Shown piece by piece: positions 22,730 through 35,400 of a stretch of DNA of 64,000 bases. Each line of letters opens with the position of its first letter. Within the stretch, counting starts at the first letter, position 1. Position numbers and translations under genes: made by a program. The notes beneath the pieces were generated by a model. That model was not told where the DNA came from. It was given only the letters and a program-made list of their open reading frames with translations, and made no database searches. Location: NCBI RefSeq assembly GCF_000002995.4, contig NW_025062477.1:10140649-10204648 (forward strand). Reading direction: 5' to 3'. The DNA comes from Brugia malayi. Its lineage: Eukaryota; Nematoda; Chromadorea; Rhabditida; Onchocercidae.

Positions 22730-25247
22730 ATGGCGACGAATTTTTCGCGCTTACCACCTTTACCATCATTGAAAAGCTTCCTTTATGCCTATCAATTACA
22801 AGCCAAAAAAATTCTTTCACAAAATTATTTAATGGATATGAATTTAACACGGAAGGTTCGATTGTTCTTTCATTTTGTATTATGAAGCGAAAAATGGAAT
22901 TCATTAAAGAAAGAGGAATAATTAAATTTGAACTTTTTTTCGTATGAATGAGTGCCTGATTTATTATGTTTATTATTGCAGACACAAAGCGAAAAAAGAA
23001 ACCTTTCTGAAGAAATAAAATCTTGAAAAATTTTTAAAATATTATTGTTCGTAATATGTATTAAGCAGTATATTAGGTTGGAAAATGCGCTTAATTTTTT
23101 AAAAAGTTGATTAGCTGATTTTCATCGATGAAAGAGTAAATCAGCATAAGAAACTGATGAGAAGGATTGATATGGTAACATTTTGTTTTTTTTGTTTTTT
23201 TTTCCCTCTCTTTCTCTTTAATTCCGTTTCTTTTATTGTTACAGATAGTAAGGCAAGCGGAAATGAAAAAAGGCGACTATGTAGTCGAGATTGGACCTGG
23301 CCCAGGATCGATCACTCGTGCTATTTTAGAAATGGATTGTCGACGACTTGATGTCATCGAAATCGACCATCGATTCGTTCCACCACTTGAAGTAAATTTT
23401 GTGATTGTATTATGTTAAATGACAATTGGTAATTAATGGAGGCTTTAGAATTGTTTGGAAGTCAAAGTGAAGTAATGAAAGTAAGCAAATGCTGGTGCAA
23501 TATTCGAATATGTAGAGCTTATATGTGTAAAAAATACTTGAAAATGATTGTAAAGCTAATCAGGGAGAAATAAGAGAAAAGTTATAGATGGAAGTAGTAC
23601 CTAGAACCGGAAAATTATAAGAGAAGTATATGCTTATGCTCAATTAATGTTGTACAGGTGCTAAAGGAAGCAAGCGAAGAACGTATGTTCATTCATCGAG
23701 CTGATATTTTAAAAACAAATATTGAACAAATTTGGTCTCAAGCTGGTTTGGAGCGTGTTGCTTGGGAGGAGGATAGACTTCCGACGGCGCATATTATTGG
23801 CAACCTTCCTTTCAATATTGCTTCTCCACTTATTATAAAGTTCGTTTCTAACTTTTATCTGTGAAAGCATAGAAACTACCATACGTGAAGTATGCATGAA
23901 GATTTAAGAAATTATTTATTTTACAAAATTAATTATTGAAAATGATCTTTGTTCTTCATCTATTTGTTTCATAAAATCATTCTTTTTTTTGCAGATTCCT
24001 TCGTGAAATGTTATATCGCCAAGGACCATGGTCATTTGGTCGTGTCCCATTGCTGCTAACGTTTCAGATGGAAGTAGCTGAACGTCTCTGTTCCCCAATT
24101 GATTCTCCATTTCGAGCTAGAATTTCAATCATGTCTGCATTTGTAACCGAACCAAAATTGCTTTTTCAAATACCAGGTATTAAAATTTTGTAAACAATTC
24201 TGTCAATATTCAAATTTATCAAAACCTCAGATAATCGAGAGTCTGTCTTATTTTTCTTTGCCGTTGTTTTCACTCATATATTACATCCATATTTAATATT
24301 TATACGGTGATTTAAAATAGGAAGATGCTTTGTTCCATCTCCTAAAGTTAATGTCGGTGTGGTACGTTTTGTTCCAAGACAGGACCCATTGATTAAAACA
24401 TCCTTTGAGGTAAACTCTTGTTTCTTTTTTCAAATTCCAAGATTCAATTTTTCTTCCTTGTATTTTTATGCATGTTGATAAGAACAGTTTCTTGTATAAT
24501 TATTACATCGAAGGTATTATTTATTGTCGTAGTGATGGCAACACTTGTTGGTGTTGTTATATGTTATATAAATATTCCAGAATATATGTTATATATATAT
24601 AGTTTACTTGATATGAAGCTGAAGGCTGTGGTACTTGTGTAACATTTCAGGTAGTAGAAAAAGTTTGCCGACGTATTTTTAACTACAGGCAAAAATATGT
24701 TATCAAGGGTGTTCGAAGTCTTTATCCTAAAGAATTAGCCAAACATTTGGCCGATGATTTGTTGAAACGATGTAGAATTGATCCTACAACTACTGCAATA
24801 TGTCTTGGAGTAGAGCAGTTTGCTGACATTTGCTATGTTTATGAGGAACACTGCCGAAAGTACTTTTTAAAGTCTCTTTTACAGTAATATGATACAGTGC
24901 TAACGTTGTAATACTGTCTTCTTCGCATCTTCTAATTCAACGCTGTAGTTTAATTGATCGATGAAATGTGACACGTATGTCTCGTATCTTAGTTTAACTA
25001 GCTAATAATTTCTATATTGTAGCATAATTTTTAATTCTTATCAATTTTTTAAAATTATATATATATAATTTATCTTACTTGTTTCAGATATCCTGGTGTA
25101 TTTCTATATGAACATTCAAATCAAAATCGTACTCTGGAAGAACTTGCACGACTTCCAAATGCTATACCACCACCAAATCCTTTTGATAAAGAATTTCCAT
25201 CAGAAGGTGTGAAATTGTCAGATGCTTTAGCATTATTTGGTGAGTAG
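22730..25247 (+). CDS. Mitochondrial rRNA adenine dimethyltransferase (TFB1M family), 7 exons
   Basis: Exons: 22730-22855, 23245-23391, 23658-23839, 23995-24176, 24321-24409, 24651-24859, 25088-25247. All phases agree and give 364 aa. It should dimethylate two adenines of the conserved 3' hairpin in mitochondrial small-subunit rRNA, using S-adenosylmethionine, in the matrix. The N-terminal AKKILSQNYLMD matches the KsgA/Dim1 start, EIGPGPGSIT (from residue 57) is the SAM-binding motif I, VIEID is the motif II acidic residue, and NIASPL follows NLPF (residues 140-143), the catalytic motif IV. FVPSPKVNVGVVRF is the family's C-terminal signature. There is a 60-residue C-terminal tail with PPPNP, as in nematode homologues. 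The stop TAG lies inside a good donor consensus (TTTG|GTGAGTAG), so a longer spliced tail is possible. Confidence 0.95.
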
Positions 25248-25805
25248 CAATGTGAGAAAAGGAAAAAGCTATGACTAGCAAAGCGAATTACTAAAATATG
25301 CTATGATTTTGAATTCATGAATTAATTTGGTATGTGTATAAATTTATTACGAGTTATTTGTGCTATATATTATCTATGAATGTGTTATTTCTCCGGTAAT
25401 GCGAATTATTATTTGTATAAATCGATAAACAGTATAACTTTTAAATCGTCTTTAAATATCATAAACTATTTTTTTTTTCTTTTTTTTTGGAGGTTTTTAT
25501 GCCCATTTAAATGCAGTATTTATCATTTTTGAAGCATTTCATTTCATTTGGAGTTATCAAGGGAAGAGTCTATAAATTTGCTGAATTTAATTTGACGTTA
25601 CAATGATTAACTCTCAATAGTTAATGTAATAATGTAATCGGTATTTTCTTGAATAACTTTGGAATTTCAACTATTTCTTAGGGTTTAATTAGTTGATTAT
25701 TTTGTATTTAAATTGAATTGATTGTCAAACTATCCGAATTCGATTTTCGATTATTTAAGGTGTTTTGCTGTATTGCTTCATTGCTTTAAAAAGTCACAGA
25801 TTGCT
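25248..25805 (+). other. Intercistronic region between TFB1M and the BUD22-like gene
   Basis: AT-rich 3' UTR and spacer. AAAAAGTCACAG just before the BUD22-like ATG is a possible trans-splice acceptor. An in-frame upstream ATG at 25722 would add 28 residues but lacks family-like sequence, so I prefer 25806. Confidence 0.5.
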
Positions 25806-28429
25806 ATGTCGACTTTGACACCAATGAAACTTAACGAGCAGGTTGCATTATTTGATTCATTACAATTAAATTATTTAGACAAACTGCTATTCTTAGCTAT
25901 GCTTTTGCAATTTTTTATGTCGTATTTGTCGCCGCAATTCCAACCATTGTTTGTTTTTTGCACAAAATTTGAAGATTTTCAATCACAACTTATTTTTCTT
26001 TCGGCTTACTTCAAGTCATAATTTCTAATTTAATTAATAAGTCATTTATTTCAGATCGTTTCTATGCGAAAATCTGTTGAAAAAGCTCGTGTTTGGTTAT
26101 GTCGACGATTGATCAGACAAAAGAAATTGCTTCAAAAGTCGAAAGTTGAAAAAAAAACTCGTAAAGTCGATCGAATCATCAGTGAAATTGATCGTTGCAA
26201 AGTATTTTCTATTTGTTATTTAATATAATGTTCAAAATACGATTTTTATCAAGATTTTCAGGTAGCAGTTCATACCACAGATTAATTTTACGTGATTCTT
26301 TCAGAAAGTATGTCGAGATGATGTGTCAAAGTTTGCATTAATTAATCTTAAAACACTTAATGATTTATTGAAAAAGGTTATTCCTTGTATTTATTTATCA
26401 ATTTATTCAAAAAGTTTCCTGTATTTTGTTTATTTGAATGAGAACAGTCGTAACTCTCAGTTGTTCTTCTGTTAATATAGCTATCAATAAATCAATTTAT
26501 GTATTATCATTAACTAAAAGACGTTAATATGCAGTAGTTGATACGAAATATACTCAATATATTCTAGGTCTATTATTTATCGAGATTGTATTAGCATTTC
26601 ATCAGTAATGTTTACATTTCAATTAGCTTGTCAAGAAGTAGTTGTAAAAAGTTTGAAGGAATTTCGTATCGAATTTCATGCGTTAAACTTGTTATTTATG
26701 TTACTGATATTAACTTATAGATTGATTTTTAATTTTAGACTAAAATATCCGTTGATGAACGAGTTTTATATAAGTTAGCTTGTCAAGAAATAGTTATAAA
26801 AAGTGTGAAGGAATTTCGTATCAAATATCCAAATTGGCAACATGAAGTATCATTCCTGTTACAACGACTTGGTTTGCAATATAAATCTAAGAAAGATGCA
26901 AAAAAATATGTGCTACAACAAAATGAAACTAAAGAAATGGCCGAAACTTCCATAGGAAAAGTAAATTTATTGCTTTAATCTTTTATCATTAATTATAAAA
27001 GTCAAATTTCAGAACTTAGTACCCCTTTTTTTGAAAAAAAATTCGTTTTCATGAACGGTAGTATTATTTAAATAATTAATTACAATATGTGATAAAGTGT
27101 TTTTTAGTCATAGAATTGTTTTTTTTTAGGTTACTTTTTCTCCATAATTTGGTATTTTCATGACGATTTTATGATCAGCATATCATCACCTGTCGTATGA
27201 TATATATCATTTTTAGATACCTGAGTGTTCGCAAGATTTGAAAATGATTGTTAAGAAGGAAATAAGGAAAGCTGTGAAAAAGGAAGAAAATTTTGAGAAA
27301 AAAAAGAAGAAATTGAAAGATAAGACGAAATCTGATGAATCTGAAGAGATATCTATTCCAGTGCTCAAACTACCAAAATTGGAACTTCCGAAACCAGTGA
27401 TTGCAAAGGGACAGGTAAGTTGTTCAGAAAGTTGTTCTTATTTCTATTGAATTTAAAAGCATTAGAAATTAATAAAGTCAATAAAGGATTTCGTGTTGGA
27501 AGCAATATAATTGGAATGCATTTAGAATGAGTGTTAGGAGTGAAGAATCGATAAGTTGGATAGATTTAGCTGGCAAATTAGTCTTTTTTCCTATATAATT
27601 CCGGGTAATAATTACTGGATATCATCATTTTACTGATTACAAATTTCAGTTGATGTTTAAGAATACATTTCACTTCTCACATTTACATTTCATAATAATC
27701 CTTTGTTTTATTTAGGCTATCATCAAACAGTTAAGTTTAGATGGTAATCAGGATGATGATTTTGCATCAATTAGCGCATCAGATGGAAGCAAAGGTTGGG
27801 ATTCATTTTTTTTATTCTATAGGTTTTGTAAACTTGTAAAAATATATGATGAACTTCAGATATTGTGCTACAAGGAAATGTAGATGACAATGTAAATGGT
27901 ACGAATGATGAAGCTAGTAGGAGCACTCCGCCAGTAAAAACAAAGGATATTCGAAAACGAAAAAAAGATTTTGAGTGCGATCGAAGCGAGAAACGAGAGG
28001 ATACTTTGAGACAGAATAATAATTCTGAACCTGTATCGTCTTTAAAAAGTTCGATTAAATGATTTATATGATATTATAAGTTTAAAATTTATTATATGAA
28101 CGAAAATATAGATCGAATAGATTGATTTAATTATTATTTTCACACTTTAAATTTATACAGTGTTATTGTTGTTGAAGTAGAATTGAAGCTAGCATGAGAA
28201 AGGAAAGTTTATGCTTAGCGATATTGTTTGAGATCCACAAGATTTCTATTTTGATTCTCACTCTTTTCACTTTAAATTGAAAGTTTTAGAAGTTTTAGGA
28301 AAGAATACGAAACTGTTGGAAAACCAGAATTTACATCCATCATGGATTGCTAAAAAACGCGAACATGAAGCTTTAAAGAAATTAAAGGAGTCATGCAAAG
28401 CGAAGAAAATAGTCTTCGGTGATGATTGA
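25806..28429 (+). CDS. BUD22/SRFBP1-like ribosome-biogenesis protein, 8 exons
   Basis: Exons: 25806-25841, 26055-26201, 26305-26376, 26739-26960, 27217-27414, 27716-27794, 27860-28048, 28290-28429. Phases agree and give 360 aa. The N-terminal part reads VSMRKSVEKARVWLCRRLIR, like the MRK-x-V-R-I-R-V start of SRF-binding protein 1. The C-terminal tail NLHPSWIAKKREHEALKKL ending KKIVFGDD is the family hallmark (HPSW and a final VFxDD). The middle is Lys/Glu-rich and low complexity, with basic clusters (RKRKKD) suggesting nuclear localisation. In yeast, Bud22 acts in 40S rRNA processing in the nucleolus; in animals SRFBP1 also binds SRF. Function here is inferred from family membership. It follows TFB1M on the same strand by about 560 bases. 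Confidence 0.85.
26627..26679 (+). pseudogene. Intronic partial copy of BUD22-like exon 4
   Basis: Within intron 3, TTAGCTTGTCAAGAAGTAGT then TGTAAAAAGTTTGAAGGAAT and TTCGTATC match the start of exon 4 (from about 26775) with only a few changes. The copy codes for the same peptide with conservative changes (LACQEVVVKSLKEFRI versus LACQEIVIKSVKEFRI). Changes are mostly single-base, so it is a local duplication. It has no clean donor and is probably not spliced in. Confidence 0.8.
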
Positions 28430-30234
28430 AATATTTTTAAGAAATAACTTCATTGTATTTCCTGGGTTTGTTGCTTTTGGTAATCTATTCAAAACTTTTG
28501 ATGCTATTCTCTTTGATAAACTAACATATCTCTGATGAGTGGAGCATTTATTACTAGATTAAGTAATATATATGTTAATTAGGATCATATACTATCAATA
28601 ATGCTATTACCTAGGTATTTTCTCTTTGTTATATCGAAAAAAAGATTTGATAAATTTGCAGAAATTGCCCAATTTTTTTTTCTATTTTTATTGCTGCTTA
28701 TTTCACATTTTATTTTTCTTTCCCAAATATTAATTCTTTGCAGTTTCTAGTTCTATTTTATTTTTTTTATCCTTTCAATAAATAGGTGAAAGTGAGTGGA
28801 AAAATTGGAAAATAAGATTTCTTTCAGTACCACTTCCTTCTGCTCTAAAGTTGATGTGTTTATAATGCTATTTGATTTCTGGAAGAATTAATTTCACACA
28901 AATAAAATGCACAGTGTTCGGGATTAAAGGAATTCCTGGGTAATTTTTCAAACAACTCAAATTAATTTTTATTAAAAACGCAGATATATCATCTGTGGAT
29001 CATTATGATATAATATAAAGTTGCTTAAACAGTTTACATGCGATACCTTTTCAAATTTTCGAATGTGATATCTTTTCAAGTTGAAACATGTATTATAGTT
29101 ATGGTATCTTTTGAAACTAATTAAATTATATTTTTCACTCTTTCATACCATAACGTTTTGCAAAATCCAACTGCCAGGAATAATAAGACGGATGGTAATA
29201 AAGAGGAAAAGACAAAATTTACTTTAAATTTAAAATTGGTACAATAGTTCTTTTTTTTTTTTTTCATTGCATAATTTGCATATTTTATTCTAAGTGCGAT
29301 TCGGATGGTTTAGTTTTGCTGGGATCTAATCTGTTTCTATGGATTAAATTCAGAATTTTAGCTCAGTAAAGCTAAGCTAAACTTAATTGCTTAGCTATGA
29401 AACGAAATTTAATAAAGTATGCTTGCGTTTCTTTTGTGTGCAATTTATTTTTTAAAGGGAAAAAAATCAGAAACAATTTCATTTATAAAATATGCGAAAA
29501 AAAAAAGAAACGAAATCAACTCTTATCAAATTTAGTTGGATTAAATTTAATCTAATTTAAATTGCTGTCTCTGATTTATCAATTAATTAATTATTAATGT
29601 CTATGCCAATTACACAAAAACATCAATTAATGGAATATATTAGTTTAAATATTGAAAGAATTTTTCTCATTTTGATTACTGAATTATTATTTATAAAATT
29701 AATTAGCTAAGTGAAAAATTCAACAATTTTAAATTAAATTTTTCTCAGGAAAAAAAAAATCACGAATTAACGATAGAAGAAAGGAAAATGGACATATAAA
29801 TTGTAGAGATTTTTACACCAACTTTTTTAATTTAATGACACTAATTTTTGAATAATTTATATTTGATTTATTTAAAAAAAATTTTTTTTTTTCATTTTTA
29901 CAGTTCTTTTTTTATTTTTAAAATTGAAAATATATTGAAGGATGAAAAGTTTAGCAATAAAATTAATAGTGGCATTTATGCATATTGCAATATTATTACT
30001 CAATATTTTTATTTTTGTTAGCATCAATTGTTACCGATTTTTTTTATCTTTCCATTTGTGACATTTAATGACAATCATATGTGACATTTAATGTTGACAT
30101 ATTGCATAAATTATGTATATTCAAGAAAAAAGACACAACTATTAAAAATTGAGCAAATATATTATCAAATTTGATCTTTACTTTCTTCACTTTAACACCA
30201 ATCATTTTCTAATTCTTCAATTTTATATTCAATT
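28430..30234. other. Convergent intergenic region
   Basis: Separates the plus-strand BUD22-like gene and the minus-strand giant gene. An AATAAA lies at about 28780 (CAATAAATAGG). Otherwise AT-rich with no exon signals; TAGC/GCTA words cluster near 29355-29395. Confidence 0.6.
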
Positions 30235-32396
30235 TTAAATTCGCACTGAATTAATTATATCGCGTAATTCGGATGTTCTATAAATCTTATCAATATCCTG
30301 AAATGTTTTTTTTTTCTTTTTTCTTTTATTAATTCTGAAATACTCATTAATTTTCAAAAAATATTCATAAATTAAATATTACCTGAAATCTAATATTAAA
30401 ATAACATAATACATAGATAATTAGAACAAAATAAAATGAAAGTTAATAAATAATACAAAAATTGACAGGCTGATTATTCATTGTAAAAAGATTAAAATTA
30501 ATTTAAAAATTAAAAATTCAATTTAATAAATGAACTCATTATCATACTATGATAGTGATAATAAAATTTAATTATTTCTAATTAAAAAAAAAAAAAAAAA
30601 AAAAAGAAAAAAGCAATAAAAGACGAACTCTTAATTCGCTAATCCAAATTTTCTTGCTTTCTTTTCGTCGTCTCTTAGCTTTCTTATCATTCTTATCAGT
30701 TATTGCTCTTTTATCACGCCCTGATGCAGCAAAGCGTGCCTCAAACTATAATGATTTATTGCTATATTTATTAAAATAATAAAGTTAATTTAAAAAATTT
30801 TTTTATTTTAGTTTTATTTTGTAAGAAATTCTATACCAATGAATATTACAGCTAAGTTACTAATCAGTAATTACAAGGATTAAAGTTGTTTTTTTAAATT
30901 AATTAAGCTGCTAATTAGTGTTGATAATTTCTCGTAAAAGTTTTTACATATAGTAATAGTAATAATAATATTAATAGTAATAATAATGATAATAATAGTA
31001 ATGACAATAATAATAATAATAATAAATAGAATAGAAGAAATTTGGATAAATTATGCGATCAATTATGAATGATTAAACTTGCTTACTTGTTCAAAGCTAT
31101 TTTCTTTATCATAACCAAGTAAAATATCAATATCAAATGGTTTTCGAATGTAACGATTACGTCGATGTATGCAATTCTGTCGATGTATTTTAAGCTATAA
31201 TTTGAAAAAAAAAATAATAATTCATTAAAATTTATTTAATAAAAAAAAAAAATTAATTTTAAAATTTCTGTGTTTTCTTACTATTATATAATTAAATTTC
31301 AAAAATACTTTGCAAATTTAACATTTAGCATATGATTTGTTAATCAAATTATCATAAATCAAATTATAATTACAAATTATTAAATTAAAATTATAGTAAT
31401 AATTTGCATATATTTCAAATGCATAATTAAACATCACCTCTTCATCATTTATTTCATTTTCATTAGCAAAATTCATCAATTCCTGTGTTTTATTTCTAGT
31501 ACCATATTTTCGAATTTCTCGATTTTCAGTACTTCCTAATATCTGAAATATATTTAACAATTCTTAATTTAATTATTTATTTTAATTCTTTTTTTTTTGC
31601 ATTTGAGAAGGGAAATAATAAAAATTGAAAAGATCGATTCATTTAAAAATTAATGTTCTTCATTGCATCCTAAATTACTTTAGAAATTTATTGTATTTCA
31701 ACAAATGAAATTAATTTAATTCAAAAAAATTTAAATAACAAAAAAAAAAAAAATTTTTCAGTTTATATCTTATATTAACCTTTCTTTCTTTTGACATCGT
31801 AGAATCCAGTTTTGCATTTGATGTGGAATTATCACAAGCATTTGACGATGATATGATAACACAATTGTTCATTGTTGATAATTGATGCTTTGTGGTTGTT
31901 ATACCTGCGGTAGCAATAATTTTTATAAATTTTAATTGATAATTACTAAAAAGCTTAATTGTAAAGTTTTATATTTGAAAAATTAAAAAAAATTTTTTTT
32001 TTTTTAGTTTTTAATGAAATAAAATAAAATTTTTGTTTAATTTTTTTTTTCAAACCATTTTCAGGTGTATTTTCTTCTGTTGTTTCAACATTTTTCTTTA
32101 TCATCATCTTCATTTGTGCATCCGATGAGGAATTTTTTCCTGAAAAATTCAAATAATTAATTAATTAAATAATTTTAGCGTAATTAACTGAAGAAAGCCT
32201 TTCTTAACAAATTTTAGTAATAATAATAACAGTAATAATGATAATAGTAATAATTTGAAACTTTGATTAAAACTTTGATGACAGTAAAAACTTAGATGAC
32301 AAATAACTAATTAATTAAATAATTTTAAAGTAATTAAGTGAAGAAAGCCTTTGCTAACAAATATTAGCAATAATAATAACAATAATAATAATAATG

Positions 32397-32430
<34 letters not shown>

Positions 32431-35400
32431 TAATAATAATGATAATAATAATTTGAAACTTTGATGACAATAGTTGACACTCTGTGACAATTACTGCGTT
32501 CATTGTTAAAAATTTTTGCATTTTTTCTTCATTTACGTATTTTTTTCAACATTATTTGAGGTTATTTTATTTGCGTTAAAATAATTATAATATTTTTTCT
32601 AAAATTTTGTTAAAATTTTATCGTTTTGTTAAATTAATGGATTACTTTATTTATTATTCTCATTTTTCTATTATTTTAAAGGAAAAAAAGACAGAAGAAC
32701 TGATACTTTTGCATCTTTATAGTTATACCTTATATCATTCAAACACATTTCAATTTTTTTGTTTTGATTAGCTTCTGATTAACTTTTTAATTTTGATTAA
32801 TTTCTTTGACTAGTTTAAGTTTTAGCTTTTATTTTTTGATTCACAAGTTCAAGAAAAAAAAAAATTAAAATTTTTAATTTTATCGGATATTCTATTGAAA
32901 AATAAGTAAGAATTAAAATATTAAAGTAATACTTTTTAATCAATAAATTAGCAATAAAAATCAAATCAGCAATGCTAATCATTAAATTAGCTAAGTGCTT
33001 TCAAGAGTTTTCAATTGAATTAATATTCATTTTTCAACTAAATTTTACAAAAGTTTACAATTCAATATCAAATTTTCATGATTTAATGTAATTTAATAAA
33101 ATAAATTGTGTAAAATTTTTTAAATTAAAAAGCTAATAAATTAAAATTTATCGCAAGCAAAATAAAAATGAAAAAAAAAAAAACAACCTGAATTTATCGT
33201 TTTACATTTTGTAGCAAAATTTGGCAGATTATTTGCCATTTCAACTTGTTGTGATGATCTTAATCGTCGTACTGTCTTTTTTGGTTCATTTACTGTTTGC
33301 GCCTGGAAAATTGCGCATTTTAATTAGTATAAAATTTTATCTTATTGCAAGATTTAAAGATTATTTAAATAAATAAATTAATTTGTTATGAATAGAATTT
33401 TCATTTTGTTCTTTTTTTTTGAATTTGAATTTGAAATAATTTACCATAATTGAATCATTTTGTATTTTTTCCATTTTTGTTTCTTTTTCACGATGCAATT
33501 TTTCTTCTTGTTTTTTCAATTCTTTTTGATGTTCAATTATTCGATTCTCTTTCCATTTTTGAAAATCATCACCTATTTTTCTAAAATTATGTCTAATTTT
33601 ATCCTCTTTTTGGTAATTTAATTAATGGCAAATAGAAATTTTAAATGTAAAATTTCTATTATCTTTTTAACTTTTCAAAAATTACATAACAAATTACTGT
33701 TGTATTATTATTGTATTTTTTTGCTAAAAATCATAATTAAAATTTCAATATTATTATTATTATTAATATTATTATTATCATCTTAACAATAAATGTTTTA
33801 GAGATGATTAAATATTATAATTTCTTTTCTTTTGAATCTAAATTTTGCATTTTTCATCATAGACAAATAATTTTAAATACAAAATTTTTTTTTTTTTTTA
33901 AATAGAAGAGAAATTTAAAAATTGATATATGCTTAGAATTGAAATTCTTGAAGCAGTGATAGTAATACAAATGCAGAAAAAAAATTTGAATAATTAATTT
34001 GAAATAAATGTTATTTTTTATTGAGGAATAAAAAATTAAAATTTAAAATGTAACCCAAATGTTTGATCTGCTTCAGTTAGTAATTGCTGATGTTTATGTT
34101 CAAGAATTGCTCGTCTTGCATCATCAGCTACCATTGCAATACCTTTTTTTAATTCAGTAAATTGTGAACTTAACATTTTACTACCTGTTTTCATTTTCAA
34201 ACGAATTTCTTCAATCTAAAATACGATTAAAATTATTATCAATTATATAAAAGCTAATTTAAATTTGAAATTTAATAATTTATCATTTCTGATCCTATTA
34301 TATTGATAGATTTAGAATTATCAAACATAAATTACTAACAATAATTTATTTATAATTGCAATTCAAATTTAATGCAAAGTAAATTTCTAATTAGCAAATT
34401 TGAATTCAAACATTTTTTTTTTTTGCAATTACTTACTTGTTTATCAAAATTATCATTTATAATTGGTTTGATAATTGGTGCATAAATACGTTTTGGTCTT
34501 TCTTCATCTTTCTTTGCTAACATTTGTGAACGTTTATATCTAAAATTAGATTTTAATTTTTTAAAATTAAAAAAAAAAATAGAATAGAAGGGAGGACGGA
34601 AAGAAGAAAATAGTAGAAATAAAATTTTACTTTGATATTCAAAAACGTCATATTCAAATTTACTTCAATTCATTTTAGATTTAAATTACTTTAAAAATTA
34701 TACTAAACTGCATTGTTTTAAAATTTTGTACTAAAATTTACAAATAAAATATAAAAATTTATGAATGAAACTAACGTATATGCATCTGATTTACTTTCTT
34801 GTGAATTGAATTTTGCACTTAATGCATTAACAATTCCAAATCTTCTAGCATTTTGTTTTGATTTTTCCTAAAAAATTAAATTTTAAAATTTTTATATTAA
34901 ATTAAAATTTAAATCTTTACATTTAAAAAAAAAAACAAATTAAAATTATAAAAAATTGATTCAAATACATTTTAAAAAAATGTAATTATATTATTTTTAG
35001 TTTTAGTAAAAAACCAAAAAAAAAAAACATTTTTTTTTGAAATTAGAATAATATTTTTTTTTTTTAATGAATAAAAATTACTTTTATTACATACTTAATT
35101 TAATTCAATTTTCTCACTTTTTTTTTCACTTTTGAAATTATTTAAACAAATATAAAATGCTTTTAAGAAAACACTCCTAAACTTTTTGTTTATTTTTCTA
35201 ATGTGAATTATATTTTTTTTAAAATATTATGCAAATTTATATGTAAATAAACAACCTGTTGTAATGCATTAGCTTTTATTGCATCATCTTTAGCCATATT
35301 AATAACTGATTTTCGAAGTAATGATTTATCCTCCTAAAATTTCTTTCCTTTTTTTTTTAAAAAAAATTTCAATTATTATTTTAATTTTTTTTTAAAAAAA

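Noticed and set aside
22672..22985. ORFs of 85-91 aa on both strands
   Set aside because: Frame-shifted and antisense shadows of TFB1M exon 1 and its intron.
25722..26021. 99-aa ORF as a complete gene
   Set aside because: It reads through the exon 1 donor of the BUD22-like gene into its intron; only 25806-25841 belongs to the coding sequence.
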